Positions 28,797-38,355 are shown, counted from the first letter of the stretch. The stretch is DNA of 64,000 nucleotides from Bordetella parapertussis (GCA_945861275.1 CAMATZ010000025.1:1-64000), one strand, 5' to 3'. Numbers and translations: made by a program. Notes: generated by a model not told the origin, from the letters alone.

Positions 28797-28817
28797 TCAC
28801 GGAAATCCACAGCACAA

Positions 28818-28873
28818 TAAAACGGGGTCAGAGTCGAATAATATTAAAAATTCAATAAAAACAATTACTTACG
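28818..28873. repeat. AT-rich intergenic repeat carrying a GGGGTCAGAGTCGA word
   Basis: The stretch runs AACGGGGTCAGAGTCGA, then an AT-rich part that ends in AATAAAAACAATTACTTACG. The GGGGTCAGAGTCGA word is familiar as a scattered repeat in betaproteobacteria, probably linked to REP-associated transposases (from memory). The right end overlaps the stop codon of the hydrolase gene. Partial relatives of the AT-rich part lie at 50844-50859 and 55528-55543. Confidence 0.6.
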
Positions 28874-29707
28874 ATCTCCATCCTCATAGCGTTCGAGGAA
28901 CGCCTGTACCGCCTTAATCCATTCCTCGCGGGCAAATACAAACCCCTCATTGTGACCGCCGCTCAGTTCCAGGAAGACCTTGGGTTCACGCGCCGCGGCA
29001 TATAAACGCCTGCCATGCGCGTACGGAACGATTTCGTCGCCAGGGCTGTGCGCGATCAGCAGCGGCGCGCGACTGCGTTCAAGACTGGCGAGATTGTCGT
29101 ATTGAATGCGGCTTAACCAACGCACCGGCAGCCAGGGATACAGTTCGGCGCCGAGATCCGGTATCGAGGTAAACGTCGATGACAGTATCAGCGCGCGTGG
29201 CGCAGGTTGCGCATGTTGCGCCGCAAGCCAGGCTGCTACGCCGCCACCCAGCGATTCGCCGAAAATCACGATCTCAGACGCTTTGATGCCGCGCGTAGCG
29301 GTCAGCCACAACCAACTTGCTGTGGCATCCTGATAGGTACCCTCTTCCGACGGCGTCCCCGTGCTGTCGCCGTAGCCGCGATAGTCCACCAGCAAAGTGT
29401 GATATCCCATACCGTAAAACATTTTGGCGTAACCGATGCGATGCGCAATATTGCCGGCGTTGCCGTGAAACAGCAGCACCGTGCCGCGCACGGGCAGCGA
29501 TCCCGGTATCCACCAGGCGGCGAGTTGTTCGCCGTCTGCCGTGGGCAAAGTCACTTTCTCGAACGCTAGGCCCAAGGCTTGCGGCGTGATGTCGGCGCCC
29601 CCTTTCATGGGAAAGAAAACCATGCGCGGCTGAAACACGAACACCAGCGCCAGCAGCGCGACGTAGCCTGCTACAAGCGAAAGCATCACTTTGAGCAGGT
29701 AGGTCAT
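28865..29707 (-). CDS. Membrane-anchored alpha/beta hydrolase (ABHD13/BEM46-like)
   Basis: 280 residues. One N-terminal membrane helix (about 5-27) is followed by the hydrolase core: LLFHGNAGNIAHR, LLVDYRGYGDSTGTPSE, and the nucleophile elbow IFGESLGGG. The acid lies in AHSPGDEIVPY and the His in LSGGHNEGF, so the Ser-Asp-His triad is complete. The catalytic domain is probably on one face of the inner membrane. The ATG overlaps the srkA stop (ATGA), giving a two-gene operon. Its stop codon lies inside an AT-rich repeat. Confidence 0.92.
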   Translation of the reverse strand: MTYLLKVMLSLVAGYVALLALVFVFQPRMVFFPMKGGADITPQALGLAFEKVTLPTADGEQLAAWWIPGSLPVRGTVLLFHGNAGNIAHRIGYAKMFYGMGYHTLLVDYRGYGDSTGTPSEEGTYQDATASWLWLTATRGIKASEIVIFGESLGGGVAAWLAAQHAQPAPRALILSSTFTSIPDLGAELYPWLPVRWLSRIQYDNLASLERSRAPLLIAHSPGDEIVPYAHGRRLYAAAREPKVFLELSGGHNEGFVFAREEWIKAVQAFLERYEDGDRK

Positions 29708-30720
29708 CCATAAATCTCCAGCGGCGGTTCATCCAGCGCGGCGGCCTGCTCGCGCAGCGCGAGTATGTGATCCTGCCAGTAACGCTGGGTGTTAAAAAAC
29801 GGAAAACTCTGCGGGAACGCCGGATCGCCCCAACGCCGCGCCAGCCAGCCCGCGTAATGCACCATGCGCAGGGTACGCAGCGGCTCGATCAGCGCCAGTT
29901 CCGCTGGATTGAAATCGTGAAACTCGCGGTAGCCGGCAATGATCGCAGCGAGTTGCCGTTGCTGCGCGTCACGCTCGCCACCGAGCCACATCCAGATATC
30001 CTGCACCGCCGGTCCCATGCGCGCGTCGTCGAGATCGACGAAGTGCGGCCCAGCGTCCGTCCACAGGATATTTCCGGCGTGACAATCGCCGTGCAGCCGC
30101 AGCGTGTTGAAACCGCCCCCGTTGCAACACTGCTGCCAGCGGTTTTTCACGCGCTCGATGACATCCAGCACTGTGCTCTCGTACGCCACGCGCAGGTCGG
30201 GCGGTACAAAGTCGTTCTCCAGCACATAACGCACCGGCGCCACGCCAAACTCTTCCACGCCTATCACTGGACGCTCATAAAAATCATCCAAAGCGCCGAT
30301 GGCATGGATGCGCGCGATGAAGCGGCCCAGCCAGCGCAGCGTGTCTTCGTCCTCGAATTCGGGCGTGCGCCCGCCCTGGCGTGGATACAGCGCCAGCATG
30401 AACCCGGCGTGCTCATGCAGCGTGCTGCCGTTGAATACCAGTGGCGCCACCACCGGCAATTCCGCTTGCGCCAGTTCCAGGGCAAACGCATGTTCTTCCA
30501 GAATCGCCGCGCGGCTCCAGCGCTGCGGGCGGTAGAACTTGGCGACCACGCTGGTGCCGTTTTCCAGCCACACCTGGTAAACGCGGTTCTCATAACTGTT
30601 GAGCGCCGTGAGGCGGCCATCGCACCGCTGACCGGTGGTTTCGACCGCATCGAGCAGGCATTCCGGCGTCAGCGCCGCATAAGGCGCGACAACAGGCGTG
30701 TTATTTTTCTTGGGCATCAA
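29704..30720 (-). CDS. srkA: Stress response serine/threonine protein kinase SrkA (YihE/RdoA)
   Basis: 338 residues, choline-kinase-like fold, about the same length as E. coli YihE. Family signatures are NSYENRVYQVW, VVAKFYRPQRWS (ATP Lys), LHGDCHAGNILW (catalytic Asp) and FVDLDDARMGPAVQDIWMWLGG (metal Asp). The kinase is known in E. coli to counter stress-induced cell death. Start at the second ATG (MPKK) is equally possible. It is coupled through ATGA to the downstream hydrolase and divergent from corA. Confidence 0.94.
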   Translation of the reverse strand: MMPKKNNTPVVAPYAALTPECLLDAVETTGQRCDGRLTALNSYENRVYQVWLENGTSVVAKFYRPQRWSRAAILEEHAFALELAQAELPVVAPLVFNGSTLHEHAGFMLALYPRQGGRTPEFEDEDTLRWLGRFIARIHAIGALDDFYERPVIGVEEFGVAPVRYVLENDFVPPDLRVAYESTVLDVIERVKNRWQQCCNGGGFNTLRLHGDCHAGNILWTDAGPHFVDLDDARMGPAVQDIWMWLGGERDAQQRQLAAIIAGYREFHDFNPAELALIEPLRTLRMVHYAGWLARRWGDPAFPQSFPFFNTQRYWQDHILALREQAAALDEPPLEIYG

Positions 30721-30779
30721 CAGAGAGTGGGGCTAAAATCGGCCATTGAAAAAGACCAGTGACGAATGCGAGAAAAGCG

Positions 30780-31724
30780 ATGCTAACAGCGTACACCCGC
30801 AGCGGCCAGACGCTCACCCGGAAACTCGTCAACCTGCGCGCCGAGTTGCCGCAGGACGCCGTGTGGATCGACCTCAACGATCCCACCGATCAGGAGCGTA
30901 ACTGGGTCAGGGAGCAGTACGGCCAGGAATTGCAGTTCATCGAGGAACTGAGCGAGATCGAAGCCAGTGCGCGTTATTACCGGGACCCAACCGGCCTGCA
31001 CATCAATCTTTATTTTCTCGCGCTGGAAAACGGGCTGGCGCGCAACGTCAACGTCGCGTTCTCCATCAACAACAACAAGCTGTTCACCCTGCGCACCGAT
31101 GAGCTGCCGGAAATTCGCACGTTTTTCGCCCACGCCTCGAAAAATGCCGATGAATATCCCACACCCGCCAGCATGCTGCTGGGACTGGTGGCCACGCGCG
31201 TGGGGATAATGGCCGATGTTTATGAAAAACTGCAAAAGGACCTGGAGACGCTCAGCGGCAGCATTTTCAGAACCAATTCTGTCGGTATGATCAATGCGCT
31301 GGAGGCGCTGGCGCGCGTCGAAGACGTCAATGGCAAAGCCCGCCTGGGTTTGATGGAGAATAAGCGGGCCTATTCCAACCTGTCACGCACTACCGATCTT
31401 GCCGTCAGCATGGAAGCCATGAACGAAGTGCTGCGCGACGTGGAATCGCTGATGAATTTTTCCGACTTTCTCGCCGACCGCACCAAGTTTCTGCTGGATG
31501 CCGCAATGGGCATGATCAACATCGAGCACAACAAGCGGCTCAATGTATTCACCGTGCTGTCGGTGGTGTTGATGCCCCCGACACTGATCGCCAGCATCTA
31601 CGGCATGAATTTCAGGCACATGCCGGAACTGTCATGGAGCTTCGGCTATCCGATGGCCATCGTGATGATGATCGCAGTCGCCGTGGGACCGATCTTGTTT
31701 TTGCGGCACAAGGGCTGGCTGTAG
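30780..31724 (+). CDS. corA: Magnesium/cobalt transporter CorA
   Basis: 314 residues from the ATG at 30780, chosen over an upstream GTG because the family begins MLTAYT. A large N-terminal cytoplasmic domain and a long stalk helix are followed by two C-terminal membrane helices. The signature YGMNF sits between them, with the external MPEL loop and a basic C-terminal tail. It forms a pentameric Mg2+ channel in the inner membrane. It appears monocistronic and divergent from srkA, 35 bp before the stop of a convergent gene. Confidence 0.96.
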   Translation: MLTAYTRSGQTLTRKLVNLRAELPQDAVWIDLNDPTDQERNWVREQYGQELQFIEELSEIEASARYYRDPTGLHINLYFLALENGLARNVNVAFSINNNKLFTLRTDELPEIRTFFAHASKNADEYPTPASMLLGLVATRVGIMADVYEKLQKDLETLSGSIFRTNSVGMINALEALARVEDVNGKARLGLMENKRAYSNLSRTTDLAVSMEAMNEVLRDVESLMNFSDFLADRTKFLLDAAMGMINIEHNKRLNVFTVLSVVLMPPTLIASIYGMNFRHMPELSWSFGYPMAIVMMIAVAVGPILFLRHKGWL

Positions 31725-31759
31725 ATTTGGCGTGCAGGGGCTTGCTCCCCCGCCCCGAA

Positions 31760-32863
31760 TCAATGCGCTCGCGCCGCCGCTTCAACCGTTTCAACATCAC
31801 GCGCCGTGAAAAAGCGTCCGCCGCGCGCGTTCAGGTCAGCGGCTACCGACGCCAGCGCGTACCTGTCACCCAGCCGGCACTCTTCCAATAAGCTATTGAT
31901 TTTATTTACTATTTCCATAACATCATCCGGCGGATACAGCGGCCAGCGAAACCCTTCGAGCAGTGATTCATCAAACACCGAACTCAGGCTCACGCGCAAC
32001 TCCGCGCCGCCTTGGTGCGTGCGGTGTGCCGACAACACCACGCTCGGGTCGCCTACGGCCATGCGAAATTGGCGCACGGCGTTGCTCAAAAATAAGCTGA
32101 ACGCAAGTTCGATCTGTGCGGCACGTCCTGCATCGGCGGCGAGATAAAGCGCAACCGGCGCCCGCGCCAGCGGCAACACCTCCAGCCCGTTTTGCGCCAG
32201 TTGTTGCGCCAGCAACTGGGTAAACGCCATCCCCCATGCGCCGACAACCGCATTGCTCTCGGTGATGGAGGGCAGGTGCGCAGGCGCCACACTGGCGCCG
32301 ACGAGAAACCGCAGATACACCTGCTCGCGTCCCGGCGCAACCGCGATCGCGCTGCCCGCCAGTTCGAGCGGCGCAGCGCCGGTGCGCAGCTGCGCCGCCC
32401 ATCGCCGCAATACGCGCGGACGCAGCTCCTCGAGCGTCTCCGGCGCACACAACGCATTGCCGAGGCCAAAGTTTCGTCCGGCACCGAGAACGCCGTGCTG
32501 TTCCAGCAGCGCGCGTACCGACGTTATGTCCGGCAGCGCATCCGGTATTGCCAGGGATTTTTTAGCGCCCGCTACCAGCACCAGCGGTAGCGCGAACAGC
32601 CGTGCGATCACGGTTTCGCCGCGTTCCGGTTTGTTGACCAGCTGGGCGAGCGTTTGCCGCAGGTGGCGGTAACACGCCGCCGACGGCGCATCACGCAGCA
32701 GCGCCTCCACGCCATCATCGCTGGCACTATCGAGCAGGGTATCCAATTCGAATCGCAGCGTTGCCCGTGCGGCAACGTCGCCGGCGAGGCTGGACAGCGC
32801 CAGCGCGTGCAGCGGTGATGCGGCTGCTGGGGCGCGCCAGGTGCGCGGATCGGGAAGGTTCAT
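31760..32863 (-). CDS. Conserved hypothetical protein
   Basis: 367 residues with no membrane helix, signal peptide or motif I recognise. Composition is rich in Ala and Leu, with the central stretch APLELAGSAIAVAPGREQVY and the C-terminal EGFRWPLYPPDDVMEIV. Codon use is like that of neighbouring genes and the frame is uninterrupted, so it is a real gene. It ends 35 bp from corA (convergent), and a Bug gene lies 13 bp upstream on the same strand, so it may share that operon. Function unknown. Confidence 0.72.
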   Translation of the reverse strand: MNLPDPRTWRAPAAASPLHALALSSLAGDVAARATLRFELDTLLDSASDDGVEALLRDAPSAACYRHLRQTLAQLVNKPERGETVIARLFALPLVLVAGAKKSLAIPDALPDITSVRALLEQHGVLGAGRNFGLGNALCAPETLEELRPRVLRRWAAQLRTGAAPLELAGSAIAVAPGREQVYLRFLVGASVAPAHLPSITESNAVVGAWGMAFTQLLAQQLAQNGLEVLPLARAPVALYLAADAGRAAQIELAFSLFLSNAVRQFRMAVGDPSVVLSAHRTHQGGAELRVSLSSVFDESLLEGFRWPLYPPDDVMEIVNKINSLLEECRLGDRYALASVAADLNARGGRFFTARDVETVEAAARAH

Positions 32864-32876
32864 CGGTGGGGGCAGG

Positions 32877-33857
32877 TTATTCAGGCTTGGCCCCCGAAGC
32901 CTTCACCGCGCTGCCCCACTTCACCAGTTCTGTCTTGATGAACGCAACGAATTGCGCCGGCGTATCGCCGACAAACTCGGCGCCCTCCGCGCTCATACGG
33001 CCGCGGATATCCGGCGCCTGAATCGCACGCGTGGCGGCTGCGTGCAACTTCATCACAATGTCGTTCGGCGTGCCGGTGGGCACCGACATGCCGAACCACG
33101 AACCGGTGTCGAAGCCCTTCAGCCCTTGTTCATCCAGTGTCGGCGTATCACCCGCCGCCGCCACGCGTTTTAAGCTGGTGACGCCCAGCGCGCGCACGCG
33201 CGTGCTTTTCACGTGCGGAATCGTGGAAACCATCGCACCGAAATATATTTCGATGTGGCCCGCCACTACGTCAGTCAACGCCGGCGTCGCACCTTTGTAA
33301 GGCACGTGTATCATTTTTATGCCGGACATGGTTTTGAAAATTTCTGCCGCCAGATGATGCGGGCTGCCAATGCCGGTGGAGCCGTGCCGCAACTCGCCGG
33401 GCCGCGCTTTCGCCAGTGCGATCAACTCTTTCGCATTTTTTACCGGCACCGAAGGATGCACCACCAGGATGCCGGGCACCTTGGCGTAATTGGTGATGTG
33501 GATGAAGTCGCGCAGCAAATCGAAATTCATTTTCGCCATCAGCGTCGGATTGATGGCATTCGCCACAGTCGGCATGAACAGCGTGTAGCCGTCCGGCGCG
33601 GCCCTCGCGACCATCTCGGCAGCGATGTTGGTGCCGCCGCCGGGACGGTTCTCAACAATCACCTGCTGGCCCCACGCTTCGTAGAGTTTTTGCCCTACCG
33701 CGCGCGCCAGCATATCGGCGACACCACCCGGTGTGTAGCCGACAAGGTAACGGATCGGTTTTGAGGGGTAGTTTGCTGCGCCCTGCGCTCGCGTCTCGGC
33801 CGCTGCGCACACCAACACCAGTGCCAGCGCGCAGTGCAATTTCATACGGGGATCCAT
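32877..33857 (-). CDS. Bug/TctC family periplasmic substrate-binding protein
   Basis: 326 residues. An N-terminal signal peptide (hydrophobic ALALVLVCAAA, cleavage near ETRAQ) precedes the binding fold with YPSKPIRYLVGYTPGG, ENRPGGGTNIAAEM, APDGYTLFM and VPYKGATPALTDV. These are typical of carboxylate-binding Bug proteins that feed tripartite tricarboxylate transporters. No TctA or TctB membrane gene is nearby, which is usual for the many orphan Bug genes. An ATG at codon 5 is an alternative start. It is probably transcribed with the downstream hypothetical gene and the upstream Ntn hydrolase gene. Confidence 0.94.
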   Translation of the reverse strand: MDPRMKLHCALALVLVCAAAETRAQGAANYPSKPIRYLVGYTPGGVADMLARAVGQKLYEAWGQQVIVENRPGGGTNIAAEMVARAAPDGYTLFMPTVANAINPTLMAKMNFDLLRDFIHITNYAKVPGILVVHPSVPVKNAKELIALAKARPGELRHGSTGIGSPHHLAAEIFKTMSGIKMIHVPYKGATPALTDVVAGHIEIYFGAMVSTIPHVKSTRVRALGVTSLKRVAAAGDTPTLDEQGLKGFDTGSWFGMSVPTGTPNDIVMKLHAAATRAIQAPDIRGRMSAEGAEFVGDTPAQFVAFIKTELVKWGSAVKASGAKPE

Positions 33858-33940
33858 ACAACAATACCCTTTAAAAACAAATAGTTACATAGAATCCTGG
33901 CTATACACACGGCAGGCTCACAGCATATCGGCGCGCGCAT

Positions 33941-35665
33941 TTACCAACCCAGCACATAAGCCGGCCGCCGCGGATCCGCCCCGCCGTGCATCACGCCATT
34001 TTTGTGATCGTTGACGATGGTGCACACTGCGCCGGCGAGCCAGGTGTATTCGGGCCACGCACGCACGTCATGGCCGCGCGCGGCGAGTGCATCGTTCACC
34101 GATTTGTCGATGCGCGATTCGAGATAGAGTCTGCGGGGGAAATACTTGTGCGGCTCGAACGAACCCGGAAAACTGTAGGTTGAGAAGCGCGGCGCTTCGA
34201 TCGCATCCTGCGCTGACATGCCGAACACGTTGACGTTGAGAAACACCTGCAGCATGGCCTGCGTCTGCACATCGCCGCCCGGCGTGCCAAAAGGCATGTA
34301 CACCTTGCCGTTCTTGAACGCCAGCGCCGGATTCGGCGTGAGCCGCGGACGCTTGCCCGGCGCGACGGATGACGGATGGGACGGATCAGACCACGACTGC
34401 GTGCCGCGTCCGGAGCAAAGGATGCCGACACCGGGAACAATCGGCGTTTGATCCGAGCCATCGCTCGGTGTGCACGACATGGCATTGCCGTGACGGTCGA
34501 TCACGCACAGATACGAGGTATCGCCCGGCCCCGGCGCTTCCTCGCCCTGCGGCGGCGGCATGCAAAGATTCTCAATTTCCGTCAGCGTTTTCGGATCCCC
34601 GCCGCGCGGCATTTCCGGGCACGCTGCATCCATGCGAATGCGCGTGCGCTGCCACGCAGCGTATTTTTCCGACATCAATCCGGCCATCGGCACTTTGACG
34701 AAATCCGGATCGCCGAAATAATTGTGACGGTCAGAATACGCGAGCTTGGTTGCCTCGGTCAGCAGGTGCACATAATCGGCGGAATTGTGCCCCATCGCGC
34801 GCAAGTCATACCCTTTGAGTATGTTCAGCGTCATCGGCAGCGCCGGACCCTGTGACCATGGGCCACAGGCGTGCAAATCTATGCCTGCGAAGCGCGTTCT
34901 CACCGTCGGTTCGAGCTTGACGCTGAAACTGGCGAAATCCTCAAAGCGCATGAGGCCGCCTTCTTTCTCGATAAATTTCGTTACTTCCCGCGCAATGTCG
35001 CCTTTGTAGAACGCATCGCGCACGGCTTTGAGACCGGCCTTGCGGCCTTTTTTGCGCGCGACTTTGCGCTCTTCGTCGGCGAGAAATTTGAGCGTTCGCC
35101 CCAGATCGGCCTGCACAAAAACTTCGCCCACCTGAGGAACGCGGCCTTTGGGCAAAAACACTTTCGCGCTCGACGGCCAGCGCTCATAGTCCTCGCGATG
35201 GGTGGTGATGAATTGCGACAACGACGGATACATCGCGAACCCTTCACTGGCAAAACGTATCGCCGCCGCAGCCACCTCGCCAAAACTCAGGGTGCCGAAA
35301 TTGGATAAGGCAGTGAGCCACGCATCCGGCGCGGCCGGCACCACGCAGCGTTCAACGCCGGGCGGAATCTTGCCGCCGTGTTTTTTCTGAAAATAATCAG
35401 GAGTAATCGCCTTGGGCCACACACCGAGGCCATCGATGCAGTGCACCTTTTTGTCCTTGGCGGTATAGATGATCTGCGGCGCGACACCGCCGAAATTCAC
35501 CTTATCGGTCTGCAGCACTTCAATCGCAATGCCGGCGGCGACACCAGCGTCGATGGCATTGCCGCCGGCTTCGAGTATCTCAAACGCGGCGTGCGCGGCG
35601 AGATAATGCCCGGCGGCAGCAACGTGACGCGTGCCCATGATGGTCAGGCGATTGGATGTGGTCAT
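33941..35665 (-). CDS. Gamma-glutamyltransferase family Ntn hydrolase
   Basis: 574 residues. The family signatures are present: the N-terminal EILEAGGNAIDAGVAAGIA and the autoprocessing site with catalytic T383 in GPGDTSYLCVIDRHGN, which would become the N-terminus of the small subunit. No signal peptide is seen, unlike periplasmic Ggt, so a cytoplasmic amidase or acylase role is likely. It is flanked on both sides by Bug binding-protein genes, which suggests hydrolysis of an imported amide or gamma-glutamyl compound. Confidence 0.92.
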   Translation of the reverse strand: MTTSNRLTIMGTRHVAAAGHYLAAHAAFEILEAGGNAIDAGVAAGIAIEVLQTDKVNFGGVAPQIIYTAKDKKVHCIDGLGVWPKAITPDYFQKKHGGKIPPGVERCVVPAAPDAWLTALSNFGTLSFGEVAAAAIRFASEGFAMYPSLSQFITTHREDYERWPSSAKVFLPKGRVPQVGEVFVQADLGRTLKFLADEERKVARKKGRKAGLKAVRDAFYKGDIAREVTKFIEKEGGLMRFEDFASFSVKLEPTVRTRFAGIDLHACGPWSQGPALPMTLNILKGYDLRAMGHNSADYVHLLTEATKLAYSDRHNYFGDPDFVKVPMAGLMSEKYAAWQRTRIRMDAACPEMPRGGDPKTLTEIENLCMPPPQGEEAPGPGDTSYLCVIDRHGNAMSCTPSDGSDQTPIVPGVGILCSGRGTQSWSDPSHPSSVAPGKRPRLTPNPALAFKNGKVYMPFGTPGGDVQTQAMLQVFLNVNVFGMSAQDAIEAPRFSTYSFPGSFEPHKYFPRRLYLESRIDKSVNDALAARGHDVRAWPEYTWLAGAVCTIVNDHKNGVMHGGADPRRPAYVLGW

Positions 35666-35741
35666 GGCTGGTTCCCGAAAATTGCGCGCGAGCGCTGGTG
35701 AATAGTGTAGATTCTAGCTTCATTCCCCGCACCGGTCAGCC

Positions 35742-36758
35742 ATGAATTCACATCCAGGTATCGCTTTACTGCTGCGCACGGCAACAGGTTGCGCCGCACT
35801 GTGCGCCCTGCTGGGCGCGGGTATCAGCCCGTCCGCGGCACAGCCTGCCGCCTGGAAACCCACCCGGCCCGTCGAAATCATAGTCGGCGTATCGCCGGGC
35901 GGTGGCATAGACCGCACGGCGCGCGTCATCCAGAAAATCATGCAGGACGGCCGTTTCATCGATGTCACCGCAGCCGTGATCAACAAACCCGGCGGCGGCA
36001 GCACCATCGCCCAGACCTACCTCAATCAGCACGCGGGCGACGCGCACTACCTGTATATATCGGCGACCTCGCTGCTCACCAACCACATCCTCGGCAAGAG
36101 CGCGCAGAGCCACAAGGATTTCACCGCGATAGCGATGCTGAGTGACGATTACATCGGCTTCGCGGTGCATGCGGATTCGCCCCTCAAATCCGGCAAAGAC
36201 CTGCTGGATGTGCTGAAGTCGCGCCCCGAGTCATTGCCCATCGGCATCGCCACCGCTGCCGGCAATACCAATCACATAGCGGCCGGATTGGTTGCCAAAG
36301 CGGCGGGGAGCGAGGTGAAAAAATTACGCGTGGCGGTGTTCGGTTCCGGTGGCGAAGCGATGACCGCGCTGCTGGGCGGACACGTGGGCCTGGTGACTAC
36401 CCCCGCCACCAATCTGGTGGCTCACGCGCAGGCGGGCCGCCTGCGCTTGCTGGCAGTGGCGGCGCCACAACGACTGATCGGACCGCTTGCTGCGGTTCCA
36501 ACGTGGCGCGAGCAAGGGGTCAACACTGTGGTAGCCAACTGGCGACCGGTAATCGGCCCCAAGGGTCTGACTGCCGCACAAACCGCGTTCTGGGACGAGG
36601 TTATCGCCAAGGTCACACGCACCGAAGCATGGCGCAAGGAGGTCGAGAGCGCGGGTGGCGTCAACCACTACATGAACAGCCGCGCGCTGGCGGACTATTT
36701 CGATGCGCAGTACGCAGAATTCAAAAACATACTCGGCGATTTGGGCCTCTCCAAATAA
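35742..36758 (+). CDS. Bug/TctC family periplasmic substrate-binding protein
   Basis: 338 residues. The signal peptide ends near SAAQP. The Bug motifs are TRPVEIIVGVSPGGGIDRTAR, INKPGGGSTIAQTYL and SAGGVNHYMN at the C-terminus, more diverged from the typical consensus than the two other Bug proteins here. Periplasmic capture of a carboxylated solute is expected. It is divergent from the Ntn hydrolase gene (76-bp gap with promoters for both) and followed after 84 bp by a second Bug gene on the same strand. Confidence 0.92.
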   Translation: MNSHPGIALLLRTATGCAALCALLGAGISPSAAQPAAWKPTRPVEIIVGVSPGGGIDRTARVIQKIMQDGRFIDVTAAVINKPGGGSTIAQTYLNQHAGDAHYLYISATSLLTNHILGKSAQSHKDFTAIAMLSDDYIGFAVHADSPLKSGKDLLDVLKSRPESLPIGIATAAGNTNHIAAGLVAKAAGSEVKKLRVAVFGSGGEAMTALLGGHVGLVTTPATNLVAHAQAGRLRLLAVAAPQRLIGPLAAVPTWREQGVNTVVANWRPVIGPKGLTAAQTAFWDEVIAKVTRTEAWRKEVESAGGVNHYMNSRALADYFDAQYAEFKNILGDLGLSK

Positions 36759-36842
36759 GCATTGCTTCCACCAAAAAACGCCGCCACAACGCGTGTATCA
36801 TCAGCGCCGCGCCACAAAAATCAAAAGCCAAGGAGCATCAGA

Positions 36843-37817
36843 ATGAATTTTTCGCCAGTGCGGCAGTCCGCAAGCATCGTATTCACGGCCGCATTGCTGG
36901 CCGCGACGGCGCACGCGCAAACCTACCCGTCCAAGTCCATACGCATGATTGTGCCCTTCGCGCCGGGCGGCAACACCGACATCATTGCGCGCATCGTGTC
37001 ACCTGAGATGAGCAAGCATCTCGGCCAGCAGCTGATCATCGACAATCGCGGTGGCGCGGGCAGCATCATCGGTACTGAAATGGCTTCCAAGTCTCCCGCC
37101 GACGGCTACACGCTGCTGATGGTCTCAGCCGCGCACACCATCAACCCCGCGATGACCAAAAAGCTGCCGTACGATTCGATCAGGGATTTTGCGTCGATCT
37201 CAATGGTAGCCGATGTGCCGACCGCCTTCGTCATTCACCCGACGTTACCGGTGAAAAACGTCAAAGAATTCATCGCGCTTGCGCGCACGCGGCCCGGCCA
37301 GCTCAATTACTCCACCGCAGGTCGTGGCACCGTAGGACATTTGTCGGCAGAGTTACTGAGTTCGATGGAAAAAATCACGCTGGTGCACGTGCCGTACAAG
37401 GGCTCGGGACCGTCGTTAATCGACCTCATGGCGGGTCAGGTGCAGCTGCAGTTTTCCAGCATGCCGGCGGTAGTCAACTACGTGCGCGCCGGAAAAATGC
37501 GCATGATCGCGCAGACCGGCAAGACGCGATCGTCAGCCGCCAAGGATGTGCCGACGATGGAAGAAGCCGGCGTCAAAGGCTTTGTCGTTTCCAGCGGGTT
37601 CGGACTCTACGGCCCGGCCAACATGCCGCGCCCGCTGGTTGACCGCGTTTACGGCTCGCTCAAGGCAGCGCTCGGCAGCGCAGATGTGCGCAACAACCTG
37701 TTGGCGCAGGGCGCAGAACCGGTAGGCAGCTCGCCGGAAGAATTCGCCACCTTCACGCGCAACGAAATTGCCAAGTGGATCAAGGTAGTGCGTGAGGCGG
37801 GGATACCGCCAGAGTAG
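36843..37817 (+). CDS. Bug/TctC family periplasmic substrate-binding protein
   Basis: 324 residues from the ATG at 36843, preceded by AAGGAG; the longer frame upstream lacks a signal peptide at its start. The signal peptide ends at AHAQTYPSK. The motifs IRMIVPFAPGGNTDIIARIV, IDNRGGAGSIIGTEM and VHVPYKGSGPSLIDLMAGQV are textbook Bug. It is likely co-transcribed with the preceding Bug gene. No permease gene is nearby, so it probably relies on a TctAB pair encoded elsewhere. Confidence 0.95.
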   Translation: MNFSPVRQSASIVFTAALLAATAHAQTYPSKSIRMIVPFAPGGNTDIIARIVSPEMSKHLGQQLIIDNRGGAGSIIGTEMASKSPADGYTLLMVSAAHTINPAMTKKLPYDSIRDFASISMVADVPTAFVIHPTLPVKNVKEFIALARTRPGQLNYSTAGRGTVGHLSAELLSSMEKITLVHVPYKGSGPSLIDLMAGQVQLQFSSMPAVVNYVRAGKMRMIAQTGKTRSSAAKDVPTMEEAGVKGFVVSSGFGLYGPANMPRPLVDRVYGSLKAALGSADVRNNLLAQGAEPVGSSPEEFATFTRNEIAKWIKVVREAGIPPE

Positions 37818-37848
37818 CTACGGCAGTGTCGCGTTGAGCGTCGCGGAT

Positions 37849-37915
37849 GTAGCGTGCACCATGCGCACGGATGTTGTGACGCGCTCATCGCTGTCGTGCG
37901 CATGGCGCACGCTAC
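37849..37915. repeat. Inverted repeat, 21-bp arms with one mismatch
   Basis: Arms 37849-37869 and 37895-37915 (core GTAGCGTGC and GCGCATGG-like words) pair except at one base. The right arm contains the stop codon of the convergent membrane-protein gene (37912-37914). It may act as a transcription barrier between the Bug gene and that gene. Confidence 0.75.
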
Positions 37916-38355
37916 GACCTGCTCCTGGAATCAATCATTTCGTACAGCTTGTTCAACCCGGCCACCGCCACAACAAACGCGACGGTAACCACCGCAGCGA
38001 TCAGCGCAACGTCGAGAAACGCCAGCGCCCACAGAAGGCTCATCACAAACGCCAGTGCGCCGCCCGCCAGTGCAAACAAGGTGAGCGGGATCAACAGGCC
38101 TATTTCCAGCACTTCCATGGCGGCGCTCGAAATCGCGGCGCAAAAGATAACCGCCATGCCGCAGGCAAAACCGACATACGGAAGCTTGTCGGCCACACGC
38201 GACGAAATGCCCAGACGCACCGCAAACGGAATCAAGTGCACGGACACAATCAACATCAAAAAACCGGCCGCGAACATCAACGCCAGCAGTTTGAAAATAC
38301 CGAACCTGCGCAACCGCGCAACTATGGAGGCATCCGACGGCAAGGCTGCTTTCAT
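37912..38355 (-). CDS. Small integral membrane protein, unknown function
   Basis: 147 residues from the ATG at 38355; the longer frame would overlap vapC. Four hydrophobic helices are visible (about 20-42, 58-80, 82-106 and 110-134) with almost no extramembrane sequence. I recognise no family. Its stop codon lies inside an inverted repeat. It follows vapBC on the same strand with a 14-bp gap and could be read through from that promoter. Confidence 0.7.
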   Translation of the reverse strand: MKAALPSDASIVARLRRFGIFKLLALMFAAGFLMLIVSVHLIPFAVRLGISSRVADKLPYVGFACGMAVIFCAAISSAAMEVLEIGLLIPLTLFALAGGALAFVMSLLWALAFLDVALIAAVVTVAFVVAVAGLNKLYEMIDSRSRS

